Assembly (NCBI GenBank): GCA_934597345.1 | Contig: CAKTRJ010000003.1 | Coordinates: 28,641 to 92,640, forward strand | Length of the DNA stretch: 64,000 bases | Direction: 5' to 3' | From: an uncultured Oscillospiraceae bacterium | Lineage (GTDB): Bacteria; Bacillota; Clostridia; Oscillospirales; Oscillospiraceae | Part shown: in pieces, positions 41,702 through 49,788 of the stretch | Position numbering within the stretch: the first letter of the stretch is position 1 | How the letters are laid out: every line of letters begins with the position of its first letter | Notes under the pieces: generated by a model | What the model was told of the DNA's origin: nothing | The model's database searches: none | Seen by the model: the letters and a program-made list of their open reading frames with translations, nothing else | Made by a program: the position numbers and the translations under genes

Positions 41702-42454
41702 TTACTGGCGCTCTTCCGGAAAGGTGACGCCGTTCCATTTCATCAGCACCCGGATGGGGTAGTCCCGATCCAGATAGTGGCGGCTGAACCACTCGTAGGT
41801 GGCCTGGGGCAGGTGCACCAGCTCCGGCGCGTCGCAGCGGAAGCGGTCAAAGGTGGTTTGGTCGCCGCTGAGCAGCGCCGCCGCCAGCTCCAGCTTCCCC
41901 TCGTTCATCAGCCGCTCCAGGCAGCTGTCCATGATGACGGCACAGGAGCGCTCCTCGTCGTCGGCATAGTCCTCCCGGTGGCCCAGCCAGTAGAGAAATT
42001 CCTCCGGGTCGAGATCCATACGGGTGGTGATCTGGCTCAGCTTGTAGAATTCCTTCCAGTCCCGGCGCTTCAGCACATCGATGAGATACTGCACCAGTCC
42101 GTCGTCCATGGCAACGCAGTCCAGAAACACCTCAAAGGCGTGCTTGCCTGCGTCGGGGTCAGGCTCGGCAGGGACTTCCGGCTGAGGGGCTTCCTCCTGC
42201 CTGGTGCTTTTCAGAAACGCCTCAAAGCCTGCCATGCCGCTGTCGCCGCTGAACAGCTCCTCCGGCAGCGTCTCGCCGTCCTGTGCGGCGCAGGCCCGGA
42301 CGAAGTCTGCCGCGCCCATGGCGGCCAGCTGCTCCGTGATCTGGCGGGTGCGGCCCTCATCGTCCTCCGCCGTCAGGGTGATGCCCTCCGGTGCGGGACG
42401 GCTGCCCTCCAGCAGTTCAGTCATATACCGCAGATAGTAATCAAAAAGTCCCAT
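41702..42454 (-). CDS. Acidic uncharacterised protein
   Basis: 250 residues, soluble and acidic, helical, with a Pro/Glu-rich linker (EEAPQPEVPAEPDPDAG, about residues 87-103) separating two parts. No known motif. Starts with AAGGAG upstream and its own promoter at 42489-42517; followed closely by the methionine gamma-lyase-like gene. Confidence 0.7.
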   Translation of the reverse strand: MGLFDYYLRYMTELLEGSRPAPEGITLTAEDDEGRTRQITEQLAAMGAADFVRACAAQDGETLPEELFSGDSGMAGFEAFLKSTRQEEAPQPEVPAEPDPDAGKHAFEVFLDCVAMDDGLVQYLIDVLKRRDWKEFYKLSQITTRMDLDPEEFLYWLGHREDYADDEERSCAVIMDSCLERLMNEGKLELAAALLSGDQTTFDRFRCDAPELVHLPQATYEWFSRHYLDRDYPIRVLMKWNGVTFPEERQ

Positions 42455-42488
42455 AAAAGGCTCCTTATTGCACAGATTTCAACCAAAA

Positions 42489-42517
42489 ATTTTACCACAC
42501 AGCGGTTGTAATTGCAA
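42489..42517 (-). promoter_or_regulatory. Promoter of the acidic protein operon
   Basis: TTGCAA (42512-42517), 17-bp spacer with TGG extension, TAAAAT (42489-42494). Its -35 abuts the -35 of the oppositely directed promoter at 42506-42534. Confidence 0.6.
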
Positions 42518-42534
42518 GGAAATTCCGGTAAAAT
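42506..42534 (+). promoter_or_regulatory. Promoter of the GIY-YIG gene
   Basis: TTGTAA (42506-42511), 17-bp spacer, TAAAAT (42529-42534). The two opposing promoters overlap over 12 bp, so only one can be occupied at a time. Confidence 0.6.
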
Positions 42535-42557
42535 AGGGCGAAAAGGGGAGATAGCGG

Positions 42558-42860
42558 ATGTATTTTGTATATATGCTCCGATGCCGGGGCGGCGTGTATT
42601 ACACAGGTCTTGCGGCGGATGTAGCCAAGCGGTTTGCGCTGCATCTGTCGGGCAAGGGCGCGAAGTTTACCCGTTCTTATCCGCCGGAGGCCATCGCGGC
42701 GGTGTGGCGCTGCGGCGGCAAGTCCACGGCGGCAAGGGTGGAATACGCCATCAAGAAGCACCTGACCCATCAGCAGAAGGCGCAGCTTGCCGCCGCGCCG
42801 GAACGGCTGGCGGAGCTGCTGCCGGAGACAGCGGTGTGGGATGTGTCGGCGGACAAGTGA
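42558..42860 (+). CDS. GIY-YIG domain endonuclease-like protein
   Basis: 100 residues of the UPF0213/YhbQ-like GIY-YIG group. FVYMLRCRGGVYYTGLAADVAKRFALH holds the GIY and YIG equivalents (VYM and YTG) and the Arg; Glu in ARVEYAIKKH is the usual metal ligand. Role in DNA repair or nucleic acid processing is inferred from the family. GGGGAG precedes the ATG. Confidence 0.88.
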   Translation: MYFVYMLRCRGGVYYTGLAADVAKRFALHLSGKGAKFTRSYPPEAIAAVWRCGGKSTAARVEYAIKKHLTHQQKAQLAAAPERLAELLPETAVWDVSADK

Positions 42861-42901
42861 TAAAAAGAGTGCGTTCCTTTGGGAACGCACTCTTTTTATC
42901 A
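42858..42901. terminator. Bidirectional terminator after the GIY-YIG gene
   Basis: GATAAAAAGAGTGCGTTCC stem, TTT loop, perfect complement. Confidence 0.9.
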
Positions 42902-42906
42902 CACTT

Positions 42907-44193
42907 TCAGTCCAGCAGCCATACGGTCACGTTGCGGCGGCCCCAGGTTACACAGTCCGCGTAGCTGGGGAACCACACGTCGATCACGTTGCCCTTCATG
43001 CCGCCGGTATCCTCCACCTGTCCCATGCCGTAGGACTGGATGAACATCCGGGAGTGATAGGGGAAGGTCTTGGGGTCGGCGGCGACGATGCCAAGCCCCA
43101 CCGAATGACCGGTGGCGGTGGTCCATGCCGCGCCCTTCTCGCCGCCGCTGTAATAGGCGGTGGAGTTGCAGGTCAGCTTGTCATAATAGGTCATGCTGTA
43201 ACCGGACTGGAACACCAGATAGCCGCCGGAGCGTCCGCTGCCGTAGGGAACGTCGCGTTCGATGCGGTCATCCTGCTCCACTTCCTTCACCAGGCGGCCA
43301 TAGACGATGATCTGAGCCCGGGCGGTGCTGTCGCTGCGGTCCACCAGCACGGTGTTGACCAATTCACCGTTGCGGTACACGTCGTCATAGGTGTCGGTGG
43401 TGGCGCCGGGGGTGCCTTCCTGCAATATCACATGCTCGCCGTAGGGCAGCAGGTAGTCATACAGCACTTTGGTCTTATAGGTGTCCACCGTGGTCTCACG
43501 GCGGCGGCAGCGCAGCTCGTCACCGATGTGGATCAAAGTCTTGAGACCGGTGTTGTTGACGCCGATCATCTCATCCTTGCCCACACGGATGTCATAGCGC
43601 TCCAGCAGGTTCTGCACCGTTTCGTGATAGGACTCCACCGTCAGCAGCTCATCGCCGTGACGGATCAGCACTGTCTGTCCGGCGGACAGGATGATCTGGG
43701 CGTCGCCGCCGGTGTTTTCCAGCACGCGAAGGGTATCGCTCTCATAGGTGAAATCGGGATAGCCGTCCACCACCTCGGTGACCTCGTCAGTGACCACCAG
43801 GTAGGTGTAGGTCTTGGCCGTGGTGTCTGACAGGCACCACGGCAGGGAGATCAGAATGGCGAAGCCGCCGAATACCAGCCAGCGCAGCCAGACATTGGCC
43901 TTCAGCTTGCTGGAGAAGCGGCGCAGAAACTGATACTGCGGCAGCTCCCAGACAGCCTTTTTCGTCCGCTTCCACCACGCTTTGGCGGAGCGCACCATAC
44001 GGGTGTTCAGGAACCATGCCCACAGCAGGCGGCCAATCAGGGCAAATACGTCGCCCAGACGCCACCAGAACACCCGGAAAGCACGCTTCAAGGCCCGCAC
44101 TTCATCCATCTCGCCAAAGATGCGGAGATTGTCTCCCATGCAGCGCCAGGCGAACTTGATGTTGGGCCAAAGTTGTTGCAATCGTTCTTTCAT
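42907..44193 (-). CDS. 3D-domain cell-wall protein (YabE/RpfB-like)
   Basis: 428 residues. An N-terminal cytoplasmic basic part (about 1-120), one membrane span near 135-155, then outside: DUF348-like segments (TYTYLVVTDEVTEVVDG, ERYDIRVGKDEMIGV), a G5-like region, and a C-terminal 3D domain with three conserved Asp (GIVAADPKTFPY, VEDTGGMKG, NVIDVWF). This domain occurs in peptidoglycan lytic transglycosylases such as MltA and in YabE/RpfB resuscitation factors. Start at 44193 with GAGG upstream, behind a near-consensus promoter. A very long basic N-terminal tail is unusual. Confidence 0.85.
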   Translation of the reverse strand: MKERLQQLWPNIKFAWRCMGDNLRIFGEMDEVRALKRAFRVFWWRLGDVFALIGRLLWAWFLNTRMVRSAKAWWKRTKKAVWELPQYQFLRRFSSKLKANVWLRWLVFGGFAILISLPWCLSDTTAKTYTYLVVTDEVTEVVDGYPDFTYESDTLRVLENTGGDAQIILSAGQTVLIRHGDELLTVESYHETVQNLLERYDIRVGKDEMIGVNNTGLKTLIHIGDELRCRRRETTVDTYKTKVLYDYLLPYGEHVILQEGTPGATTDTYDDVYRNGELVNTVLVDRSDSTARAQIIVYGRLVKEVEQDDRIERDVPYGSGRSGGYLVFQSGYSMTYYDKLTCNSTAYYSGGEKGAAWTTATGHSVGLGIVAADPKTFPYHSRMFIQSYGMGQVEDTGGMKGNVIDVWFPSYADCVTWGRRNVTVWLLD

Positions 44194-44266
44194 AATACCT
44201 CGATGATATCCATTTGGCCGCCGTGATAAACCGTGAATGGGGCCAAAATGGAAAAATACGCCACAA

Positions 44267-44295
44267 AGTATACCAGTTTCGGCATAATTTGTCAA
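44267..44295 (-). promoter_or_regulatory. Strong promoter of the 3D-domain gene
   Basis: TTGACA (44290-44295), 17-bp spacer with TGG extension, TATACT (44267-44272); the best consensus promoter on this strand. Confidence 0.8.
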
Positions 44296-44311
44296 GTTTT
44301 CCCCACCGAAG

Positions 44312-44343
44312 CAGAAAAGCCGCCCCGATGGGCGGCTTTTCTG
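44312..44343. terminator. Isolated terminator-like hairpin
   Basis: CAGAAAAGCCGCC stem with its complement, just upstream of the 3D gene promoter. No gene on the plus strand ends here; it may insulate against read-through from the repeat region. Confidence 0.55.
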
Positions 44344-44375
44344 ATGCTGCCTTGCAGAGTCGTAAAGATGCAACA

Positions 44376-44697
44376 AAAGGCCCCCTTGTGTAAAGGGGGC
44401 TGTCACCGAAGGTGACTGGGGGATTGACGGTTAAGATGGTACTGCGTAAGTCCAGATGGATGCTACGGCGGGGAGCGATCCGAGCGCTGCCAGTGGCAGA
44501 AAAAGCGAGGTGAGCGAGTGGCAGCGGTCAAAATTTTGGCGGCTTTAATTCCGCAGCAAAATTTTGGGCACCGCAACAGGATATAGCCGCCGAGATCGGA
44601 TGCTGAAAACATGCCACCGGCATGTTTTCTTAACGCACCGACAACCCCTCCGTCAACGCTTCGCGTTGCCACCTCCCCTTACAAAGGGGAGGCTTTG
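44376..44697. repeat. Family C repeat interrupted by dispersed repeat B
   Basis: The ends (AAAGGCCCCCTTGTG at 44376 and CAACGCTTCGCGTTGCC to GGGGAGGCTTT near 44697) match the compact 122-bp copy at 61442-61563, including the TGTCACC.AAGGTGACTG and CCTCCGTCAACGCTT blocks. In between lies about 200 bp of extra DNA that includes a copy of repeat B (44470-44580) and a GAAAACATGCC hairpin. No gene in this stretch. Confidence 0.7.
44470..44580 (-). repeat. Dispersed repeat B, reverse copy
   Basis: Reverse complement of 17298-17407 with scattered mismatches; the order of the CAAAATTTTG palindromes and the CACTCGCTCACCTCGCTTT block is kept. Confidence 0.75.
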
Positions 44698-44743
44698 GCG
44701 CGGTAGTTATCCGGAAGACATCAGAAATACTCCCAATGAAATA

Positions 44744-45838
44744 TCACAGAATTTTGCCGCTCATTGCCGCTTCCTTTTTGCGCATGGTGCGGCGCACCTC
44801 GTCATAGATCACGGCGCAGACAGGCACGCCCAGCAGCATACCGGCGATGCCGCCCAGACCACTGCCCACGATGACGGCAAAGAATACCCAGATACCCGGC
44901 AGGCCAACGGATTTGCCCACCACATGGGGATAGATCAGGTTGCCCTCGATCTGCTGCAGGACGATCAGGAACACCACAAACCAGATGGCCTTCATGAAGG
45001 ATACTGGCAGGATCAGCAGCGCGCCCACAATGGCCCCGATCCACGAGCCGAGAATGGGGATCAGGGCGGTGACGCCCACCAGCACGGCGATGACCGGGGC
45101 GTAGGGCAGGCGGAGGATCAGCATGCCCAGCAGCACCAGCGTGCCAAGAATGACAGCCTCGATGGTCTGGCCGGTGATGAACTGAGAAAACGTGCGGCTG
45201 ACCCGGCTCAGAAACGCCAGAAACGGCGTGACCTTTTGCTCCGGAAATGTCAGGTACAGCAGCTTTTTCAGTTGACGGGCCAGCGTCTCCTTCTGGGCCA
45301 GTATGTAGATGGAGAACACCACGCCCATCAGCAGGTTCACCACCGCCGACAGCACCGATGTGGTGACGCTGATGGTGGTGTTCAGCAGGGCCGAGCCGCC
45401 CTTGGCCACCAGATCGGTGATCTTGGTCAGCAGGTCATTCTTGCCCAGGTCAATCTCCGGCAGGGTGATGGCGTACTGCTCCAGCGTGGCGCGCAGGTCG
45501 TCATACCGCACGTCCAGCGTCTTGACATAGGCGGTGATGGTGTTCACCATGTCCACCACGGTGCTGCCCAGACGGGGGATCACCACGAAGCACACGGCGA
45601 AGATCACGCCCAGCACGATCAGAAAGCTCAGCAGCAGACAGATAGGCCGCCGCAGCTTTTTTACGATGGGCTTGCTGTTTTCCTTCAGAAACAGCTTGTT
45701 CCACAGCCGCTCCAGCGGTACCAGCAGCAGATTCAGCACAAAGGCAAGGATCAGGCCGATAAGGATGGGGGACAGGATACCCAGAATGGTGTCCAGAATA
45801 TTCAGCAGCAGGTCAAAATGGTTCACCAGCCACCACAC
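44744..45838 (-). CDS. AI-2E family transporter (YtvI/PerM type)
   Basis: Eight-span membrane protein of the PF01594 family. Signatures: ILSPILIGLILAFVLNLLLVPLERL, an outside loop with coiled character, and GSWIGAIVGALLILP plus GNLIYPHVVGKSVGLPGIWVFF near the end. Family members export autoinducer-2 or act as Na/Li-H antiporters; which applies is unknown. The only in-frame ATG/GTG is the GTG at 45838, but homologous sequence (LNRKTIRNILLIACGV) continues upstream to about 45895, so the real start is a non-AUG codon or the gene has a 1-nt deletion after ATG 45912 (see findings). Confidence 0.82.
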   Translation of the reverse strand: MWWLVNHFDLLLNILDTILGILSPILIGLILAFVLNLLLVPLERLWNKLFLKENSKPIVKKLRRPICLLLSFLIVLGVIFAVCFVVIPRLGSTVVDMVNTITAYVKTLDVRYDDLRATLEQYAITLPEIDLGKNDLLTKITDLVAKGGSALLNTTISVTTSVLSAVVNLLMGVVFSIYILAQKETLARQLKKLLYLTFPEQKVTPFLAFLSRVSRTFSQFITGQTIEAVILGTLVLLGMLILRLPYAPVIAVLVGVTALIPILGSWIGAIVGALLILPVSFMKAIWFVVFLIVLQQIEGNLIYPHVVGKSVGLPGIWVFFAVIVGSGLGGIAGMLLGVPVCAVIYDEVRRTMRKKEAAMSGKIL

Positions 45839-45985
45839 CAGCGTAACGCCGCAGGCGATCAGCAGGATATTGCGGATGGTCTTTCGGTTCAGTTCCAGAA
45901 GTCGTCACTCATTTCCTTGTAAAATCTGGCTTCCAGTATACCATAATTTCCGTTAATATTGGGTGAAGGTTTTGTAAACAATGGC

Positions 45986-46849
45986 TTATTTTGCCTGCTC
46001 CGCCGCGGCCAGTGCGTTGGTCAGGGCAGCGAAGTCCTGAAGCGTCAGCCGTTCGCCCCGGACGGCGGCGGGTAAGCCGCAGGCGGTGACGATCTCCGTC
46101 AGCTGCTCCTTCGGCAGCTGATAGCCGGTCTGAAGGGAATTCACCAGCGTCTTGCGCCGCAGGGCGAAGGCGGCCTTCACCGTCCGCCACAGGGCGGCCT
46201 CGGACACCACCTCCACCGGCGGAGCCTTCCGCACGGGACAGTGGATCACGGCGGAGGTGACCTTGGGCGCCGGCAGGAAGCAGGAGGGCGGCACGGTGAA
46301 CAGCAGCTCCGGCGCGGTGTAGTACTGCATCAGCACGGTAAACGCGCCGTACTCCGCCGTTCCGGCCCGGGCGCAGATGCGCTCCGCCACCTCCTTCTGG
46401 ATCAGGACGGTGAGACTGTCGAAGCAGCGGCTCTCCACGCACTTGGTCAACACGGGGGTGGTGATGTTATAGGGCAGATTGGCGCACAGAATGGGCCGCA
46501 GCCCGGCAAAATGCTCCCGGATCACCTGGGGAAAGTCCAGCTTCATGGTGTCGCCCTCGATGAGGGTGAAGTTTTCGGCATTCGCCATGGTCTCCCGCAG
46601 CACGGGATAGAGCCGCTCATCCAGCTCCACCGAAACCACCTTACCCGCACGGCGCACCAGCTGTGCCGTCAGCGGGCCGATGCCGGGGCCGATCTCCAGC
46701 ACGCCGGTGTGTTCATCCGCGCCGCTGGCGTCGGCAATATCGCGGGGCACCCAGCCCTCAATGAGAAAATTCTGGCCCATGGCCTTGGAAAAACGGAAGC
46801 CGTGGCGCTCCAGAAGCGCCTGTATCTCCCGGCGGTCGCAAAGATCCAT
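45986..46849 (-). CDS. rsmA: 16S rRNA dimethyladenosine transferase
   Basis: KsgA/RsmA enzyme that dimethylates two adenosines near the 3' end of 16S rRNA during 30S assembly. 287 residues. GQNFLIEGWV, the SAM site EIGPGIGPLT, acidic ELDERLYP, GDTMKLDF, and the catalytic NLPYNITTP motif are present, followed by the C-terminal helical domain. GGAG precedes the ATG. Own promoter at 46879-46907. Confidence 0.97.
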   Translation of the reverse strand: MDLCDRREIQALLERHGFRFSKAMGQNFLIEGWVPRDIADASGADEHTGVLEIGPGIGPLTAQLVRRAGKVVSVELDERLYPVLRETMANAENFTLIEGDTMKLDFPQVIREHFAGLRPILCANLPYNITTPVLTKCVESRCFDSLTVLIQKEVAERICARAGTAEYGAFTVLMQYYTAPELLFTVPPSCFLPAPKVTSAVIHCPVRKAPPVEVVSEAALWRTVKAAFALRRKTLVNSLQTGYQLPKEQLTEIVTACGLPAAVRGERLTLQDFAALTNALAAAEQAK

Positions 46850-46878
46850 CGTTGTCGCTCCTTCGGTTTGGTGGGTCT

Positions 46879-46907
46879 ACTATACCAGAAATCACGGGGC
46901 TTGGCAA
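46879..46907 (-). promoter_or_regulatory. Promoter of rsmA
   Basis: TTGCCA (46902-46907), 17-bp spacer with TGG extension, TATAGT (46879-46884). Divergent from the promoter at 46920-46948. Confidence 0.65.
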
Positions 46908-46919
46908 GGGCAACACCAC

Positions 46920-46948
46920 TTGCGTATGCCTGCAAAGTCTGATACAAT
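46920..46948 (+). promoter_or_regulatory. Promoter of the LURP-one-like gene
   Basis: TTGCGT (46920-46925), 17-bp spacer, TACAAT (46943-46948). Confidence 0.6.
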
Positions 46949-46976
46949 AGAACCACCAAAGGAAAGGAGCGCTCCC

Positions 46977-47462
46977 ATGAAGCTATATTTCAAGCAGCGA
47001 ATGTTCTCGTGGTTCGACAGCTACGATATCTACTATATGAACGGACCGGAGGAGACCGGCGCCGTGGCCTATACCGTGGAGGGCAAGCTGGCCTGGGGCC
47101 ATTGTCTCCACATCCTTGACCCGCAGGGCCGCCATATTGCCACCGTGAAGCAGCAGGTGTTCACCTTCCTGCCGAAGTTTGATATGTATGTGGGCGACGA
47201 ATGTGTGGGGACGATCCGCAAGGAGTTTACCTTCCTGCGGCCCGCGTTCACGCTGGACTACAACGGCTGGCGGGTGGAGGGCAGCTTTATGGAGTGGGAC
47301 TATACCATTCTGGATGGCGCGGGCCGTCAGGTGGCCGTCGTATCCAAGGAGCTGTTCCACTGGACGGACACCTATGTGATCGATGTGGCGGATGAGCGGG
47401 ACGCCCTGTATGCCCTGATGGTGGTGCTGGCCATCGACGCGGAGAAGTGCTCCCGGAACTGA
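46977..47462 (+). CDS. LURP-one-related / YxjI family protein
   Basis: 161 residues of the tubby-like DUF567 fold. The YYMNGPEETGAVAYTVEGKL and DQGRH..TVKQQVF repeats, and ending MVVLAIDAEKCSRN are typical. Function of bacterial members is unclear (membrane phosphoinositide or stress roles are suggested for relatives). AAAGGAG precedes the ATG; monocistronic with a terminator at 47474-47503. Confidence 0.85.
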   Translation: MKLYFKQRMFSWFDSYDIYYMNGPEETGAVAYTVEGKLAWGHCLHILDPQGRHIATVKQQVFTFLPKFDMYVGDECVGTIRKEFTFLRPAFTLDYNGWRVEGSFMEWDYTILDGAGRQVAVVSKELFHWTDTYVIDVADERDALYALMVVLAIDAEKCSRN

Positions 47463-47473
47463 ATATTTACGGT

Positions 47474-47503
47474 AAGGCTCCCGCAAGGGAGCCTTGCTTT
47501 TTT
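47474..47503 (+). terminator. Terminator of the LURP-one-like gene
   Basis: AAGGCTCCC stem, GCAA loop, GGGAGCCTT, then T6. Confidence 0.85.
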
Positions 47504-47504
47504 C

Positions 47505-47562
47505 TTGACAACGGCGGGTGACTGTGCTACAATGTGCAAAAGTAAGAAAAGTCATACTTTTG
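47505..47562 (+). promoter_or_regulatory. Promoter with overlapping operator for the AbrB-ABC operon
   Basis: Near-consensus TTGACA (47505-47510), 17-bp spacer with TGC extension, TACAAT (47528-47533). Directly downstream, CAAAAGTA (47537-47544) and TACTTTTG (47555-47562) form an 8-bp perfect inverted repeat across the start site, placed well for repression, probably by the AbrB-like protein encoded next. Confidence 0.65.
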
Positions 47563-47577
47563 AAATGGAGTGATACC

Positions 47578-47814
47578 ATGAAAAGCACAAGACGGGACGA
47601 CCGGCACTATATGAGCTCGGTGCGGGTGGGGCCCAAGGGCCAGATCGTGATCCCCAAGGAGGCCCGGGAGATGTTCGGCATCGAGCCGGGGGATATGCTG
47701 GTGCTGCTGGCGGACAAGAAGCGGGGCATCGCTTTGCAGACGCCGGAGAAGCTGCATCCCATGCTGAAGCAGGTCTTTGACGGTATACCTGAGGATGGGG
47801 AGGACGAGGAATGA
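47578..47814 (+). CDS. AbrB/SpoVT-type DNA-binding regulator
   Basis: 78 residues with a swapped-hairpin AbrB domain: SSVRVGPKGQIVIPKEAREMFGIEPGDMLVLL (key part GPKGQIVIPKEAR). A short acidic tail follows. Start at 47578. First gene of an operon with an ABC transporter and overlapping it by 4 bp, so it is likely its autoregulated local repressor. Confidence 0.9.
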   Translation: MKSTRRDDRHYMSSVRVGPKGQIVIPKEAREMFGIEPGDMLVLLADKKRGIALQTPEKLHPMLKQVFDGIPEDGEDEE

Positions 47815-48548
47815 ACGCATTGGAGGTACGGGGCCTTTGCAAGACCTACCCCGCGTTTGCCCTGAAGGATGTGTCCTTCGACGTGCCCCAGGGCGCGGTG
47901 GTGGGCTTCATCGGCCGCAACGGCGCGGGCAAATCCACCACGCTGAAATCCATTCTGGGACTGGTACATCCTGACGGCGGCGACGTCCATTTTTTCGGCC
48001 AGGACGTGCGGCAGCATGAGCGGGAATTCAAGGAGCAGATCGGTGTGGTGCTGGGCGGCATCGACTTCTATCCCAAGAAGAAGGTCAAAACCATCACCGA
48101 TGTGAGCCGGCGGTTTTACAACAACTGGGACGAGACGAAGTACCGGCACTATCTGGAGCTGTTTCACATCGACGAGACGAAGCGGGTGGATCAGCTGTCC
48201 AGCGGCATGAAGGTGAAGTATCTGCTGGCGCTGGCGCTAAGCCATAACGCCAGGCTGCTGATCCTGGACGAACCCACCAGCGGCCTTGACCCTGTGTCCC
48301 GTGACGAACTGGTGGAGCTGTTCCGGGCCATCGTGGCGGACGGGCAGCGGAGTATTCTGTTCTCCACCCACATTACATCGGATCTGGAGAAGTGCGCCAG
48401 CCATATCACATTTATCAAGGATGGCGAAATTTTCCACAGCTCCATCGTGGCGGAGTTTATGGCGGCCTACGCCAACTGGGGCGCCACACTGGAGGATATC
48501 ATCGTTTCCGTGGAGAGGAGGGGGCTGGATGAAGGCGCTGTTATATAA
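47811..48548 (+). CDS. ABC transporter ATP-binding protein
   Basis: 245 residues. Walker A GRNGAGKST, Q-loop region, degenerate signature LSSGMKVK, Walker B LLILDEPTSGLD and H-loop STH are visible. Resembles the YtrB/CcmA-type exporters that work with an ABC-2 permease. Overlaps the AbrB gene (ATGA) and the permease gene (20 bp), so the three are translationally coupled. Confidence 0.92.
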   Translation: MNALEVRGLCKTYPAFALKDVSFDVPQGAVVGFIGRNGAGKSTTLKSILGLVHPDGGDVHFFGQDVRQHEREFKEQIGVVLGGIDFYPKKKVKTITDVSRRFYNNWDETKYRHYLELFHIDETKRVDQLSSGMKVKYLLALALSHNARLLILDEPTSGLDPVSRDELVELFRAIVADGQRSILFSTHITSDLEKCASHITFIKDGEIFHSSIVAEFMAAYANWGATLEDIIVSVERRGLDEGAVI

Positions 48549-49173
48549 GCAGCTGCGGCTGGTGTGCCATCCCATGACGCCGGTGTTCTGCCTGTTCGGC
48601 ATTATGGTGCTGATCTCCAACTATCCCTATACCATCATCTTTTTCTATGTGATGCTGGGCCTGTTCTTCACCTTCCTGAACGTCCGGGAGCAGAAGGACA
48701 TCTACTATTCCGCCATCCTGCCGGTACCCAAGCGGGACACGGTGAAGGCGGGCTGTGTGCTGACGGCACTGGTGGAGCTGCTGTCGCTGGCGGTGCTGGT
48801 GCCCTGCGCGCTGCTGGCGGTGCGTTTACAGCCGGGCAAGGACAATCTGGTGGGCATGGACCCCAATCTGGCGCTGTTCGCGGCGGGCTTCCTGATGTAC
48901 GCGGTGTTCAACGCGGTGTTTCTGACATCCTTCTATCGCAGCGGCTATAAGGTGGGCATAGCCTTCGTCAAGGCGCTGATCCCCGTGACGCTGCTGATGA
49001 TCGTGTGCGAGGCGCTGCCCCATTTTCCGGGGCTGGTTTGGCTGGACGATCTGGACGGAGCCACACAGCTGCGGCTGCTGCCGGTGCTGGTGGTCAGCGT
49101 TGTCGTGTACGCGGTGGGCATGCTGCTGACCTTCCGGAAAGCGGCAAAGCTGTATGAAAAAGTGGATCTGTGA
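48529..49173 (+). CDS. ABC-2 type transporter permease
   Basis: 214 residues with six hydrophobic segments and typical short loops (FLNVREQKDIYYSAILPVPKRD, which is the ABC-2 coupling region). GGAGGGG precedes the ATG at 48529. Partner of the upstream ATPase. Substrate unknown; AbrB-type control suggests antimicrobial peptide or envelope-stress function as in YtrGABCDEF relatives. Confidence 0.85.
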   Translation: MKALLYKQLRLVCHPMTPVFCLFGIMVLISNYPYTIIFFYVMLGLFFTFLNVREQKDIYYSAILPVPKRDTVKAGCVLTALVELLSLAVLVPCALLAVRLQPGKDNLVGMDPNLALFAAGFLMYAVFNAVFLTSFYRSGYKVGIAFVKALIPVTLLMIVCEALPHFPGLVWLDDLDGATQLRLLPVLVVSVVVYAVGMLLTFRKAAKLYEKVDL

Positions 49174-49216
49174 AAAGACAGGAGACCGGAGTTCAGCTCC
49201 GGTCTCCTGCTTTCAT
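49174..49216. terminator. Bidirectional terminator after the ABC-2 permease gene
   Basis: GACAGGAGACCGGAG stem, TTCA loop, perfect complement, T run; also ends the converging acetyltransferase gene. Confidence 0.8.
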
Positions 49217-49788
49217 GTGATCCAATAGGGAAGCTGCGGCAATTCGCCCTCAGGCAGAGGGACGACCACATCGGTTCGTTTTGGCCCGTATAAGGCCTTA
49301 TGCCATGCCATGATTTCCGGAAGCGGCGCATCGGCGTGCAGCAGCAGCGCCTGCCACGCCATACCGCAGGTGGCCATCCGATAGGCGGGTACGAAGCCAT
49401 TGCGGATATAGAAGGCAATACGCCGCTGCCGCAGGGCGTTTTCGCCCGGGTCGCCATCCAGGATCGGCAGCTCTGCTTCCGTGACCAGTGTCCGTCCCTG
49501 GGCACTGAGATAGGATAGGATTCGGCTGCCTAAGCCTTCGGAACGGCGGCTGCGGGTCACGCCCAGATAATCTAACAGCACAAGGGGAACGGCGTTGCTT
49601 TTCCACAGCGCGGCATACCCCAGAAGCCGATCAGCGTCAAAAAGCCCCCACACCTCATAACGTCCGTCCGCGATCATATGCAGAATGTCGGGGAGTGGTT
49701 TGCGCTCCTGTGGGATGAAGGCCTCGGATAACTCGTCGGCATGCCAAAGGGGAATTTCCTGTGCCGTTAATGGGCGGAATGTTATCAT
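49213..49788 (-). CDS. GNAT-family N-acetyltransferase
   Basis: About 191 residues. GNAT motif A region DYLGVTRSRRSEGLGSRILSYL contains the acetyl-CoA loop (RxxGxG equivalent RSEGLG); motif B RRIAFYIRNGFVP. Start at 49788 because AAGGAGG lies upstream; it overlaps the rluA-type gene stop (ATGA), so it is translated after it. Substrate unknown. Confidence 0.85.
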   Translation of the reverse strand: MITFRPLTAQEIPLWHADELSEAFIPQERKPLPDILHMIADGRYEVWGLFDADRLLGYAALWKSNAVPLVLLDYLGVTRSRRSEGLGSRILSYLSAQGRTLVTEAELPILDGDPGENALRQRRIAFYIRNGFVPAYRMATCGMAWQALLLHADAPLPEIMAWHKALYGPKRTDVVVPLPEGELPQLPYWIT

